Origin: Dactylis glomerata
Taxonomy: Eukaryota; Streptophyta; Magnoliopsida; Poales; Poaceae
Direction: 5' to 3'
Assembly (NCBI GenBank): GCA_007115705.1
Contig: QXEO01000549.1
Coordinates: 3,759,688-3,823,687 of the forward strand
DNA: 64,000 nt
Below the pieces are notes generated by a model. The model saw only the letters and a program-made list of their open reading frames with translations, was not told the DNA's origin and did not search any database. The position numbers and the translations under genes were made by a program. Below, in pieces: positions 23,117 to 34,092 of this stretch. Within the stretch, counting starts at the first letter, position 1. The number at the start of each line of letters is the position of its first letter.

Positions 23117-24594
23117 TGTCGGGGATATAACCCCGGGTATACCAAAGTACCCCTTTATTATGATTAATATATTCATTATATATCAAGTTATGTGTTGCAG
23201 GAATATTAAAAGCAGATAAGTAGCAAGCTGGGCCGGGACATGCAAAGCTGGCCTGGTTAAGCTTCTCTTGGGCCGGCATATTCATGCCCAGGCCGGCATA
23301 ACCGCTGCCCAGGCCGGAATATAATTAATCCCGGCCGCCCTCCTTGTTGGGCCGGCTCCTCTGGCTGCCTGGCCGGCATGCTCGTGGGTTGGGCCAGCTC
23401 GCCGTGGCCCGTTCGGCCGGCACTGCTCGCTGGGCCGGCACCAGGCTGCGTCCAGCCTCTCCTCGGGCCGCCATCCCGGCTCCGCCCCCTGCTGGGCCTC
23501 GGCGCCCCGGCTGGGCCTGCTGGCCGACTCGTCCCAGCTGGGCTGCTTCCCCTCGCCCCGGCTGGGCCTGCTGGTTCCCCACGCCCCGGCTGGGCCTGCT
23601 GGTTCCCCACGCCCCGGCTGGGCCTGCTGCTTCTCCGCGCCCCGGCTGGGCCGGATCAGGAGGATCCGGCCTGGCCGGGATTCTCTCCAGGCCGCCACTT
23701 GCTGGCACCGGCTGGGCCGGCTTATAGTGTTCCGGCCGGGCCAGGCTGGGATCCCTGGCCCAGGCCGGATTACTTCCATGGAAGGCCGAGATAGACACTT
23801 CTGGGCCGGATTACTCCTCTCCTGGACGAGATTTACTCCCTCCGGGACATATTACTCGTCCAGCATCGCCTCCAGCGCATCGTGTCAGTCCTGGGACGCC
23901 TCCAGGCTCGGACTGGCATATCCTTCACCGTCATATGCTGGTCTTGGGACGCCCCTTAGCTCAGACCAGCATATCCATCTTCTCCTAGTCAGTCTTATCC
24001 TCAGGAGGAGGATAAGACTGATGACATGGTGATCCTGAAGACAGCAGCTAGAAGACGAAGCCAAGTACTCCCAGTACAGACATCGATGGGACTAGCCCAT
24101 GACCGTGACGCAGCACACAGTACCGAGGACGGTACTGTGCTGATGCAGGCTATAGTGTGACAAGACCCCAGTAATCATCTCAGCTACAGTGCATGTATAG
24201 TGTATTGTGGGGCATCCCTTGTCCCCTGGGCTCCCTATATAAGGGGCACCAGGGGGATCGATCACCCCAAGCCTCCTTCGGAGGCTCATTCTCTCTCGCT
24301 CCATGGGAGCTCTCTAGCACTAGCTCTTTAGCTCCTGCCCAGTGCAGCCTCAGATAGGCAGATGAACAGCTCAAGGAGCACCATTGTAGCTCTCATGTGA
24401 AGCTCATATAGATCAGACATGCAGGAGTAGGGGTGTTACCTCCTCACGAGGGCCCCAAACCTGGGTAGCTCGATGTGTTAGCAGTGAGTTCTGTGCTCGG
24501 TCTCTACCGAGTCATCCCTCTCCCGGATCCACCAGCGTACAGTCGGCCCCCATTTAAGCCATCCTATGGCATATGTTGTTTCACCACGACGACA
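23117..24594 (+). repeat. 3' LTR of G1
   Basis: 1,478 bp, the same length as the 5' LTR and nearly identical. Visible differences include GCGCCCC versus GCGCCCT near 23503, ACGCAGC versus ACGCAAC near 24112, AGATCAG versus AGACCAG near 24413, and CCCCAAAC versus CCCCGAAC near 24456. Confidence 0.93.
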
Positions 24595-24620
24595 GTACGA
24601 GGGATAAGTGGGCGACCGCC

Positions 24621-26018
24621 TGATGACCCACAAGTATAGGGGATCGCAACAGTCTTCGAGGGAAGTATTACCCAAATTTATTGATTCGACACAAGGGGAG
24701 CCAAAGAATATATGTAAGCCTTAACAGATGAGTTGTCAATTCACCTGCACCTGGAAACAGTCTCACTTGCAGCGGTTTATCAGTAGCAACAGTTTTATAG
24801 CAGTGACAGTAGGAAAACAGTAACAACAGTAGTAAAATAGCAGCAGTAGAAGTAACGGTTGTAAACAGTAGGAACAAATACTGTAGGCATAGGGATGGAT
24901 AACGGGCGTTGCATGGATAAGATAATTCATGAAATCAATGAGATACGGGCATTGCAGATAAATAATGATAAAGCATCCTAGTACAAACAATCATAGGCAT
25001 GTGTTCCGTATATAGTCGTACGTGCTCACAAGGAGAAACTTGCACGACATCTTTTGTCCTACCAGCCTGTTGCAGCAGGGCCTCAAGGGAAACTACTGGT
25101 AATTAAGGTACTCCTTTTAATAAAGTACCGGAGCAAAGCATTAGCACTCGGTGAACACATGTGATCCTCACATCATAGCCATCCCCTCCGGTTACCCCAA
25201 TTTCTGTCACTTTGGGGCCTCGGGTTCCGGACAACAATATGTGTATACAACTTGTAGGTAAGACCATAAACAACAAGTATCATCATAGAAATAATAACAT
25301 GTTCAGATCTGAAATCATGGCACTCGGGCCCAAAGTGACAAGCATTAAGCACAACAAGTTGCAACAATGTCATAGGCACTAAATAAAGATACTAGGCACT
25401 ATGCCCTATCAATCTCATATCAAATTACATGAACAATCTCATCCAATCCCTACCATCCCCTCACCTACAGCGGGGGAATTACTCACACATGGATGGGGGA
25501 GTCATGGATGGTCGATGGAGGAGCGTCGGTGGTGATGGGGATGAAGATCTCCTCCGAATCCCCGTCCCGGCAGGGTGCCAGAACGGAGTTTCTGGTTCCG
25601 AATCGCGGTTTCTGATGGCGGCGGCGCAGCGGAAGTCTATCTGGAAAAACGCCCCCCTCCCCGATATTAAGTCGTCAGGGGGTATATGTACGCGAGAGAG
25701 GGGGTCGAGAGGCAGCCTGGAGCCACCTCACACAGGGGTGGCGCGGCCAGGGCTGGGCCGCGCCGCCCATGTGTGATAGCTCCTCGAGCCACTTCTCCCT
25801 CCGGTCTTCTGGCTCCGTGGGTCTTCTGGTGAAATATGATTTTTGGTGATTTTTCCCGAATTTTTTACTGGAAGTTGAATTTCTGCACAAAAACGAGACA
25901 CCAGAGCAATTCTGCTGAAAACAGCGTCAGTCCGTGTTAGTTGTATTCAAAACACTCAAGTTAGAGGAGAAACAATAGCAAAAGTGTTCGGGAAAGTAGA
26001 TACGTTTTGGACGTATCA
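24621..26018 (-). repeat. 3' LTR of G2
   Basis: 1,398 bp; minus strand TGATACGTCCAAAACGTATC... to ...TACTTGTGGGTCATCA. The purine-rich GCTAAGCTTGGGGGAGT (minus strand, 26019-26035) precedes it and is the second-strand primer. Confidence 0.93.
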
Positions 26019-28001
26019 ACTCCCCCAAGCTTAGCTATTTGCTTGTCCTCAAGCAATTCAGTCAACAACTGAGAGCGATAAAAGAAACTTTCACGAACAC
26101 ATTTGCTCATATGATGTATATATACTAACTATGTGATCAAGTACTCGGGCAATTCATAATAAGAAATATGCAACTAATGTCACCTCATAGTCAAGCAAGC
26201 TATGAAAGAGTGCCAATGCACTAATAACAAGTAACATGTGCAAGAGAAATTACAAGATTGTAATATGCATAAATGATATGAGAAAATGGTATCCCACTTG
26301 CCTTTATTTGTAGAGCAAAACATAAATGCTGAGGCACCTCTGAAGTCCAAGGGAAGACTAGAAGTAGAAATATCAAAGATACAAGCATCATAGTTATACC
26401 ACAATTAACCGTGTTCTGGGACAAGCACATTACACTAAGAATAACAGCTATGCTCTCAAGAAGTGCTTAAAAGTTAGAAGATGGTGACTCAACATAAAAG
26501 TAAACGAATGGCCCTTCGCAGAGGGAAGCAGTGATTTAACATGTGCTAGAGCTTTTCATTTGTAAAACAGAGATAAAAGGTTCTTTTGAGAGGTGGTTGT
26601 TCTATGTCAACGACTAGCAATGGGGACTTACTATCTTCCATAATAAACAAGTGAGAGCGGTTCCGAGTTCTTTGAAAATTGGCACATTGGTGCTCTTTTA
26701 TAAAGCTTTGGCACTCCTCCCCACCTTTTTCCTTTCTCAAACCATGGCTAACTGATTCCATCGGGTGCCTACCAACTTTCACATTCCATTGGAGGAGTGC
26801 CTTTTTTTCTTTCTTTTAGAATTAAGATTATAATGGTCTGACCAGCTCCCTTGCAAAATTAATGACGAGCAGATGAAGCTGCCTAGTCGAGGGGTACTCA
26901 ATTTAATATGGAAGATAGCAATTCCGACCACTACGTCCCCATGAGCTAAAAACAGTGGCACAAAATGAGAAGTAGTTGAAAGTTTTGAAAGGTAGCACAT
27001 GAAAATTTACTTGGAATGGCTTACAAATACCATGCATAGGAATTTATAGTGGACTCTTTGGAAGACTTGGTTTTTGGTAATTGGATGCACGAGTAGAGCT
27101 CATACTCAGTACAGGTGAAGGCTAGCAAAGGACTGGGAAGCGACAATCGAGAGAGCAATAACTATCATAATCATGCTTGCGACAAAACAAAATTAATATA
27201 GGCATAAAAATGATACAAGAACTCTGAGGCAAATTAGATCATCGAGGCTTAATTGACTTTTTGTTCAGTCATATGCATGCATGAGCATGTGCCAAGTTGA
27301 TTCAAATGGAGCTTTCAGAGGTGGATACCACAATATCATACCATACTATGAATAAAACAATGCATGCAAGCGTCTACATGACATGCTACAGGCTAATAGT
27401 AGATTGAAACTAATCATATGAAAGCAAGAACTACAAAGCATCCATTAGATGACATATACCTTACATGAACTGACTAAGCATGTCCACATAGATGAATATA
27501 TGTACAAAAATGAAAACAAATAGAGTTCATACCAGCCTCTTACCACATCTCGGATTGTCATATGTCGTCATTATTGCTCTTCACTTGTGTGGCTTGAATA
27601 ATATAAAATGAATACCAAGCTCCAATGGAGTAACGGGAGACTGAACTCTGCAACAAACTTTACAAAACCAAAGAAGAACAACAAATATTTTTGTGTTTTC
27701 GATTTTTGAAAGTAAAGGCGGAAGGAAATAGCAAACAAAGCAAAATATTTTTGGATTTTTCAAGTAGCAAACTGAAAATAGCAAGTAAAGCAAACCAAAG
27801 GTAGAAAACTAAAGAATCAAATAGAGAGAAACAACGGAAATATTTTTGGTCTTTTTGTGTTTTGGAAGCAATGAAAACAAGAACAAGAACAGTAAAGAAA
27901 GCGAAACATGAATATACAAAGGTCCGACAGAATATGATATGTAGATGAGTGAATTGTCGGCGTACCTCCCCCCAAGCTTAGGCTTTTGGCCTAAGTGGAG
28001 A
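26019..28001 (-). other. 3' noncoding region of G2
   Basis: No supported gene. 26480-27060 is collinear with 10620-11200 of element X although the LTRs differ, so noncoding modules are shared between families. 27600-27900 is A/T-run-rich. Confidence 0.75.
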
Positions 28002-29120
28002 TCAATGCCGGCTTTGGTAGCTGCTCCAAGCCGGTGGGTCATCATAGGTGTAATCGTACTCCGGTTCTCGCGAAGATGAAGCTGATGGCGCATAGTCATA
28101 ATAAGGCTGTGCATATGGAAAATTCATAGTGTTGGAGGGCTGCCCCGACTCCTCGGCGCCCTCCTCATCGTGCACAGGCGGCGGGTGCTCCTCTACGTAC
28201 GCATCGAGCTCGTCTTCTGTAAGCGACCATCCATTCCTGCGATCAAGGTTAAACAAAAGAGGTGCAGGCAAACGGATTGATCGTTCAGCCTTTACTACCT
28301 TCCAGGTAGTCTTCTTGAAAAGGGTTAGCTCAAATGTTAAATTAATCAAACTGGCGGGAGGAGAAATAAACTTATGTTGAACCATAGCATCAAGGTCAAG
28401 TTTCTCCTCGGGGAACTGAAAATCTCGAAAATGAGGCAAAACGCCATGAAAAGCTAGCAGGCGAGAAGCTATAAGCCCCCCACAAATTCCCCCTTTCTCA
28501 CGGTTAATATCAAGACGGAAAGCTATTAAGGCACCCAAATTGTAAGTTCTATCACGCCTTAAAGCAGCAGCAACAAAAGCTAAATCATGGAGAGACAACT
28601 TACTTGCAGACTTCCTAGCAAGAACACATTTGGTAACGAAGAAGGCAAAATATCGGATGGATGGAAAATGAATGTTTCGAATTTTACCACCTTCTCCTGT
28701 GAAGCTTCTTCCTTGACAAATCTCCTCGTATAGTTCTAACAATTGCCTTGGTTGCCCCTTTATCTTCTCAAGCGATCCCCACTATGGTACTCTGATAACT
28801 GTGCAGAAAACATCGAGAGGCAAGTTCACAGATTTGTTATAAATTTTATAATGAACCATGGGGTTAGAAGTGGACCAACTAAATCTGAAATCCTGCACCA
28901 CAGACATTGTTAGTTTAACATATTGGGGAGGTTCACCCTCAACAAAATATTCTAGTCCCGCATTAGAAAGCAAAGTTTGAAAATCATGAAGAATTCCAGC
29001 AGCACTCAAGAATGCCGAGCATGGATAGAGTGAAGGAAAAACCTTCTCTTCACGGTGAACTTTCATAACGTCATGCACTTCTAGATCATGCTGAGAGAGT
29101 TGATACACATTCTCCTCCAT
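28002..29120 (-). pseudogene. Athila env-position ORF with one in-frame stop
   Basis: Two ORFs (29120-28782 and 28742-28002) share one frame and are separated only by a TAG at about 28782-28784 (VIRVP, stop, WGSLEKIKG), so together they form one protein of about 373 codons. It lies downstream of gag-pro, where Athila elements keep their non-pol ORF, and resembles the plant ATHILA ORF family by memory. The C-terminal 50 residues are Tyr/Ser/Asp/Pro-rich. No signal peptide or clear transmembrane segment is seen, so an envelope role is not supported by the sequence. The single stop could be a recent mutation or be read through. Confidence 0.7.
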
Positions 29121-29947
29121 TTCTGAAATTTTTCAACAAACTCATAAAAAGTGATTTAAAGACAAGCAAATGTAGGAAACTACTAAAGAGGGTTACTAGA
29201 GAGCTATCATGCATCAAAATAATCTTTCTAAACAATAGAACAAGCATGCATACTCATTTATACTGTCACCTACAATGCTAAAATACTCAAGAAATACTTT
29301 ACCAAAAGAAAATCTACTTGGACAAGTGGAGGAGTCACATACCGGAGAGCAAATGATCCAAGTTTCAGCAAAAATGCTGGGCTGAACAAGGAGATCGAAA
29401 ATCTGGGTGAAGAACAGCAAGAACTCGAGCTTGAGAAAATGGGTCGGTGTTTTTCGGGAGAGAGAAAGAGCAGGGGAAGAAGAGATGAGTGAGTGGCCTG
29501 GTGGGGCCCCCTCACACATGGGTGGCGCAGCCAGGGCTGGGCCGCGCCACCTGTGTGTGAGGTGGCGTGGCTGCCCCACCTGGTGCCCCCCAGGTGTCTC
29601 TCTGCCCCTTTTTTGACATAAAAATTTATAAAGAATTTTCTGGAATTTTTCGGGAAACTTTATTTTCGAGGATTTTTCAGAAATTGGCATATTGAAGAAA
29701 CTCAGAAAAACGACGATGAAAAAGATTTCAAGCAAATCAAAACTAAGCATGCAGCAGCTCTGAGATACTCTTAATCATGCAACTAAACTGAAGGAATAAA
29801 ATTGATGAAAGTAAATACAAGTGAGGTGGAGTGGATGCGGTGAAAACGAAGTTTCGTTCATATAAAATCACTTTGTTAACAAGGTTGATCAAGTCTTGTT
29901 ACCAAACTAACTTTTTATGAGGCAAAACTTTGCATATCACTTAATGC
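29121..29947. other. Noncoding gap of G2 where pol would be expected
   Basis: 827 bp between the env-position ORF and gag-pro with no reverse transcriptase, RNase H or integrase motif in any frame. It includes a GC-rich segment (29500-29600, GGGGCCCCCTCACACATGGG) resembling the GC-rich part of G2's own LTR (near 25725-25775). This may be an old recombination scar or an inserted LTR piece. Confidence 0.6.
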
Positions 29948-32602
29948 TTATGTTACCTCAACTTTGATAGGTATAGTCCCAACCATAACAATTTGGCATT
30001 CTTCCCTCGGCTTTCGCTCTGAACAAATAATTTGACCAACTTTGATGGTCTCAACATGCTTGATTGAATTTAGAGCATTCCTCCTATCAATCTTCTTGGG
30101 AAAATAAACGGTGTATTCTTTGTCATTAACATTAAAAGTGACTTTTCCTTGATTGCAATTAATAACAGCCCCTGCAGTGTTTAGAAAAGGTCTCCCAAGA
30201 ATAATAGACATATTATCATCTTCAGGCATTTCTAACACAACAAAATCAGTTAATATTAAACAGTTGTTAGCAACTTGAACAGGAACATTCTCACATATAC
30301 CAATAGGAATAGTAGTAGACTTATCAGCCATCTGCAAGGATATATCAGTTGAAACCAATTTTTCTAAATCAAGTCTCTTATAAAGAGAGAAAGGCATGAC
30401 ACTAACTCCAGCTCCCAAATCACATAAGGCAGTTCTAACATAGTTATTTTTAATGGAGCATGGAATAGTTGGTATACCTGGATCTCCAAGCTTCTCTGGA
30501 ACTTTACCATCAAAGGAATAGTTAGCAAGTACTGTGGAAATTTCCTCACTAGGAATTTTCCTTTTGTTAGTGACAATATCTTTCATATACTTTGCATAAG
30601 GAGGCATTCTAATAGCATCAGTCAAAGGAATTTGCAAAAATAAAGGTCTCATCCATTCACAAAACATGTTGTAGTGTTCTTCTTCCTTGGACTTGTGTTT
30701 CTTACTAGGAAAAGGCATTGGCTTCTGTACCCAAGGTTCCCTCTCCTTGCCATGCTTGTTGGCAATGAAGTCTTCTTTGGTGTACTTTACATTTTTATCA
30801 CTCTTTTCCGGTTCTTCTTCAGCTTCTTCTTTATCTTCTTCTTTATCATTTCCTGGTTCTGTTTCAGCATCAGAAATAGAAACACTGTTAGGATCTTTAC
30901 CTGCATCAGAAGATTCTGTAGTTGTTTTATGCTTCTTCTTCTTCTTCTTCTTGGGAGGAATATCATCACTTGAAGTGCGTTGAGAATCTTGCTCAACCCT
31001 CTTAGGATGTCCTTCAGGATATAATGGGTCTTGAGTAGCAGCACCACTTCTTGTGCGTATTTCACATGCTTGCTTCTCCCTTGCAGCATTAACTAGCAGG
31101 TCTTGCTGCACCTTGGTAAGCTGATCAATTTGTGTTTGAATCATTTGAAAATGTTTAGCAAGTATCTTCACATCATTAGCGGTTCTCTCCACAATATCCT
31201 GCATCTTGTTAATAACTCTAGAATTCTCCAACAGATGATTATGCACCATTCTATTAAAATTTTCTTGTTTAACAATAAAATTATCAAACTCATCTAAGCA
31301 TTGTTCAGGAGGTTTAGTGTAAGGAATATCTCTTTCATCAAAGCGCTGGAGAGAGTGTACCTCAATAGTAGATGAGCGAGGGATTGGCTTACATAATTCT
31401 TCAATAGGAGGTAAATTCTTCACATCTTCGGCCTTAATACCTTTCTCCTTAAGAGCTTTCTTAGCCTCCTTCATAACTTCATCATTTAATTCGATCATCC
31501 CTCTCTTCTTCGGTGTGGGCTCTGTAGATGGCGCAGGAGTTGGTGCTGGTGCTGGCTCAACTAAAGTCCAATCATCATGATTCCGGCTTATTTTAGCCAT
31601 TAACTCCTCTGCTTCAGCCGGAGTTCTTTCCCTGAAAACACAACCAGCACAACTATCCAAATATGACTTAGATTCATCCATTAGTCCATTATAAAATATA
31701 TCAAGTAGTTTATTTTTAGGCAATGGTTCTTTAGGCAAAGCTCTAATTAAAGAACAAAACCTTGTCCAAGATTCAGGCAATTTCTCTCCTTTTCCCTGTT
31801 CAAAATCAAAGATTTTCTGTACCGCAGCATGTTGAGCACTAGCGGGAAAATATTTCTGAAAGAAAGCATTAACCAAAGCAATAGGACTAGTAAGAGATCC
31901 AGGAGACAAGCTATTAAACCAAATTTTAGCAGCATCTTTCAATGAGAAAGGAAAAATCTTAGCAACAAAGTAAGTGCGGAGCTTAATATCATCAGAAAAC
32001 AAATTACTCAAAGTAGAAAGCTCATTCATGTGCTCCATAGCACTCTCATCTTTAGTACCACAAAAGGGAGTTTTCTCAACAATAGATATGTAAGATAAAT
32101 CCAAAGAGAAATCATAATCTTTGTCTCTAATATTGATAGGTGAAGCAGCGAACTTAGGATCAGGAGACAAATTATATCTAACAGAACGTTTAGCAAGAAG
32201 CTCTTTAATATTACCTGCATCACGAGCAACACGTGCTTCTGCAATAAAATCATCATTAAGCTCAATATAAGCATCATCATCATAATCATCACTAGGACAT
32301 TCCCTAGACTCAGGTGAACTAACAGGTGTAACAGTGGTGTTTCCCAACTTAGCTCTAGCAATAGTAGCCTCTAAAAAGGAACCTAGTGAACCTCTCTCAT
32401 CAAGCACAGTAGAAGCATCATCTAAATTATCAGTGGCACTTTCAATCTCAGCAGAAGTAGTAGCAGTAACGTGTGGGTGTGGTGGTGTAAGCAACTTACT
32501 CATAACAGAAGGTGAATCAAGAGCAACAGAGGTGTTGAGAGTCGTACCTCTTCTTGTAGTGGATGGCAATATAGGAACTTTTCCATCACGAGGTTTACCC
32601 AT
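29948..32602 (-). CDS. Gag-protease polyprotein of G2 (884 aa, intact)
   Basis: Single uninterrupted ORF starting 58 bp inside the PBS (MGKPRDGKVPILPS). The N-terminal 170 residues are Ser/Thr/Asp-rich. The gag core follows at about 175-340 (MEHMNELSTLSNLF, FPFSLKDAAKIWFNSL, FFQKYFPASAQ). A predicted helical region spans about 460-540; a Lys tract (PPKKKKKKKHK) and an acidic Glu/Asp stretch follow near 580-640. The retropepsin has its catalytic Asp in CDLGAG near residue 728 and ILGRPFL near 800. No CCHC knuckle. It ends IKVEVT-stop, similar to the ends of the A and B ORFs. In the family Gag packages the RNA and the protease matures it; this element would need pol from another element to move. 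Confidence 0.93.
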   Translation of the reverse strand: MGKPRDGKVPILPSTTRRGTTLNTSVALDSPSVMSKLLTPPHPHVTATTSAEIESATDNLDDASTVLDERGSLGSFLEATIARAKLGNTTVTPVSSPESRECPSDDYDDDAYIELNDDFIAEARVARDAGNIKELLAKRSVRYNLSPDPKFAASPINIRDKDYDFSLDLSYISIVEKTPFCGTKDESAMEHMNELSTLSNLFSDDIKLRTYFVAKIFPFSLKDAAKIWFNSLSPGSLTSPIALVNAFFQKYFPASAQHAAVQKIFDFEQGKGEKLPESWTRFCSLIRALPKEPLPKNKLLDIFYNGLMDESKSYLDSCAGCVFRERTPAEAEELMAKISRNHDDWTLVEPAPAPTPAPSTEPTPKKRGMIELNDEVMKEAKKALKEKGIKAEDVKNLPPIEELCKPIPRSSTIEVHSLQRFDERDIPYTKPPEQCLDEFDNFIVKQENFNRMVHNHLLENSRVINKMQDIVERTANDVKILAKHFQMIQTQIDQLTKVQQDLLVNAAREKQACEIRTRSGAATQDPLYPEGHPKRVEQDSQRTSSDDIPPKKKKKKKHKTTTESSDAGKDPNSVSISDAETEPGNDKEEDKEEAEEEPEKSDKNVKYTKEDFIANKHGKEREPWVQKPMPFPSKKHKSKEEEHYNMFCEWMRPLFLQIPLTDAIRMPPYAKYMKDIVTNKRKIPSEEISTVLANYSFDGKVPEKLGDPGIPTIPCSIKNNYVRTALCDLGAGVSVMPFSLYKRLDLEKLVSTDISLQMADKSTTIPIGICENVPVQVANNCLILTDFVVLEMPEDDNMSIILGRPFLNTAGAVINCNQGKVTFNVNDKEYTVYFPKKIDRRNALNSIKHVETIKVGQIICSERKPREECQIVMVGTIPIKVEVT

Positions 32603-32660
32603 GATGAAAGGATTGCAGCGAACAATATGAATACCAAGTTAACTTACAGATAAAGCTATG

Positions 32661-32679
32661 CTCCCCGGCAACGGCGCCA
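32661..32679 (-). promoter_or_regulatory. Primer-binding site of G2
   Basis: Minus strand TGGCGCCGTTGCCGGGGAG, complementary to the 3' end of tRNA-Asp, 11 bp from the 5' LTR. Confidence 0.9.
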
Positions 32680-32690
32680 GAAAATAGTCT

Positions 32691-34087
32691 TGATGACCCA
32701 CAAGTATAGGGGATCGCAACAGTCTTCGAGGGAAGTATTACCCAAATTTATTGATTCGACACAAGGGGAGCCAAAGAATATATGTAAGCCTTAACAGATG
32801 AGTTGTCAATTCACCTGCACCTGGAAACAGTCTCACTCGCAGCGGTTTATCAGTAGCAACAGTTTTATAGCAGTGACAGTAGGAAAATAGTAACAGCAGT
32901 AGTAAAATAGCAGCAGTAGAAGTAACGGTTGTAAACAGTAGGAACAAATACTGTAGGCATAGGGATGGATAACGGGCGTTGCATGGATAAGATAATTCAT
33001 GAAATCAATGAGATACGGGCATTGCAGATAAATAATGATAAAGCATCCTAGTACAAACAATCATAGGCACGTGTTCCGTATATAGTCGTACGTGCTCACA
33101 AGGAGAAACTTGCACGACATCTTTTGTCCTACCAGCCTGTTGCAGCAGGGCCTCAAGGGAAACTACTAGTAATTAAGGTACTCCTTTTAATAAAGTACCG
33201 GAGCAAAGCATTAGCACTCGGTGAACACATGTGATCCTCACATCATAGCCATCCCCTCCGGTTATCCCAATTTCTGTCTCTTTGGGGCCTCGGGTTCCGG
33301 ACAACAATATGTGTATACAACTTGTAGGTAAGACCATAAACAACAAGTATCATCATAGAAATAATAACATGTTCAGATCTGAAATCATGGCACTCGGGCC
33401 CAAAGTGACAAGCATTAAGCACAACAAGTTGCAACAATGTCATAGGCACTAAATAAAGATACTAGGCACTATGCCCTATCAATCTCATATCAAATTACAT
33501 GAACAATCTCATCCAATCCCTACCATCCCCTCACCTACAGCGGGGGAATTACTCACACATGGATGGGGGAGTCATGGATGGTCGATGGAGGAGCGTCGGT
33601 GGTGATGGGGATGAAGATCTCCTCCGAATCCCCGTCCCGGCAGGGTGCCAGAACGGAGTTTCTGGTTCCGAATCGCGGTTTCTGATGGCGGCGGCGCAGC
33701 GGAAGTCTATCTGGAAAAACGCCCCCCTCCCCGATATTAAGTCGTCAGGGGGTATATGTACGCGAGAGAGGGGGTCGAGAGGCAGCCTGGAGCCACCTCA
33801 CACAGGGGTGGCGCGGCCAGGGCTGGGCCGCGCCGCCCATGTGTGACAGCTCCTCGAGCCACTTCCCCCTCCGGTCTTCTGGCTCCGTGGGTCTTCTGGT
33901 GAAATATGATTTTTGGTGATTTTTCCCGAATTTTTACTGGAAGTTGAATTTCTGCAAAAAAACGAGACACCAGAGCAATTCTGCTGAAAACAGCGTCAGT
34001 CCGTGTTAGTTGTATTCAAAACACTCAAGTTAGAGGAGAAACAATAGCAAAAGTGTTCGGGAAAGTAGATACGTTTTGGACGTATCA
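32691..34087 (-). repeat. 5' LTR of G2
   Basis: 1,397 bp, a near-identical partner of 24621-26018. The one-base length difference is in an A/T run (ATTTTTACT here, ATTTTTTACT in the other copy, near 33930 and 25862). Confidence 0.93.
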
Positions 34088-34092
34088 CCGCC

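Larger units (their letters stand above)
18355..24594 (+). mobile_element. G1: complete young non-autonomous Ty3/gypsy-type LTR element
   Basis: 6,240 bp with two 1,478-bp LTRs and a perfect 5-bp target duplication GTACG (18350-18354 and 24595-24599). A PBS-like TGGCGCCCACCGTGGGG lies just inside the left LTR and a purine-rich CTCGGGGGCCAA precedes the right LTR; both are in the style of Tat/Grande-lineage gypsy elements. The 3.3-kb interior has no gag or pol and consists mainly of repeats containing GCATAT. By eye the LTRs differ at only about four sites, which at the usual grass LTR rate of 1.3e-8 per site per year suggests insertion around 0.1 My ago. Confidence 0.93.
24621..34087 (-). mobile_element. 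G2: complete pol-less Athila-type LTR retrotransposon
   Basis: 9,467 bp on the minus strand with LTRs at 24621-26018 (3') and 32691-34087 (5') and target duplication CCGCC at 24616-24620 and 34088-34092. Order from the 5' end: LTR, tRNA-Asp PBS, one intact gag-protease ORF, about 0.8 kb noncoding, an env-position ORF broken by one stop, 2 kb noncoding, polypurine tract, LTR. Reverse transcriptase, RNase H and integrase are missing. By eye the LTRs differ at about ten sites plus one indel, suggesting insertion roughly 0.3 My ago. It sits 21 bp from G1 in the same Helitron. Confidence 0.93.

Noticed and set aside
28002..29120. Envelope glycoprotein of an endogenous retrovirus
   Set aside because: It is in the position of env, but no signal peptide, membrane anchor or cleavage site is visible, so only the positional description is kept.
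30674..30983. Plus-strand ORFs rich in Phe/Ser opposite the G2 gag-pro gene
   Set aside because: Antisense shadow of the Lys/Glu-rich stretch of gag-pro.
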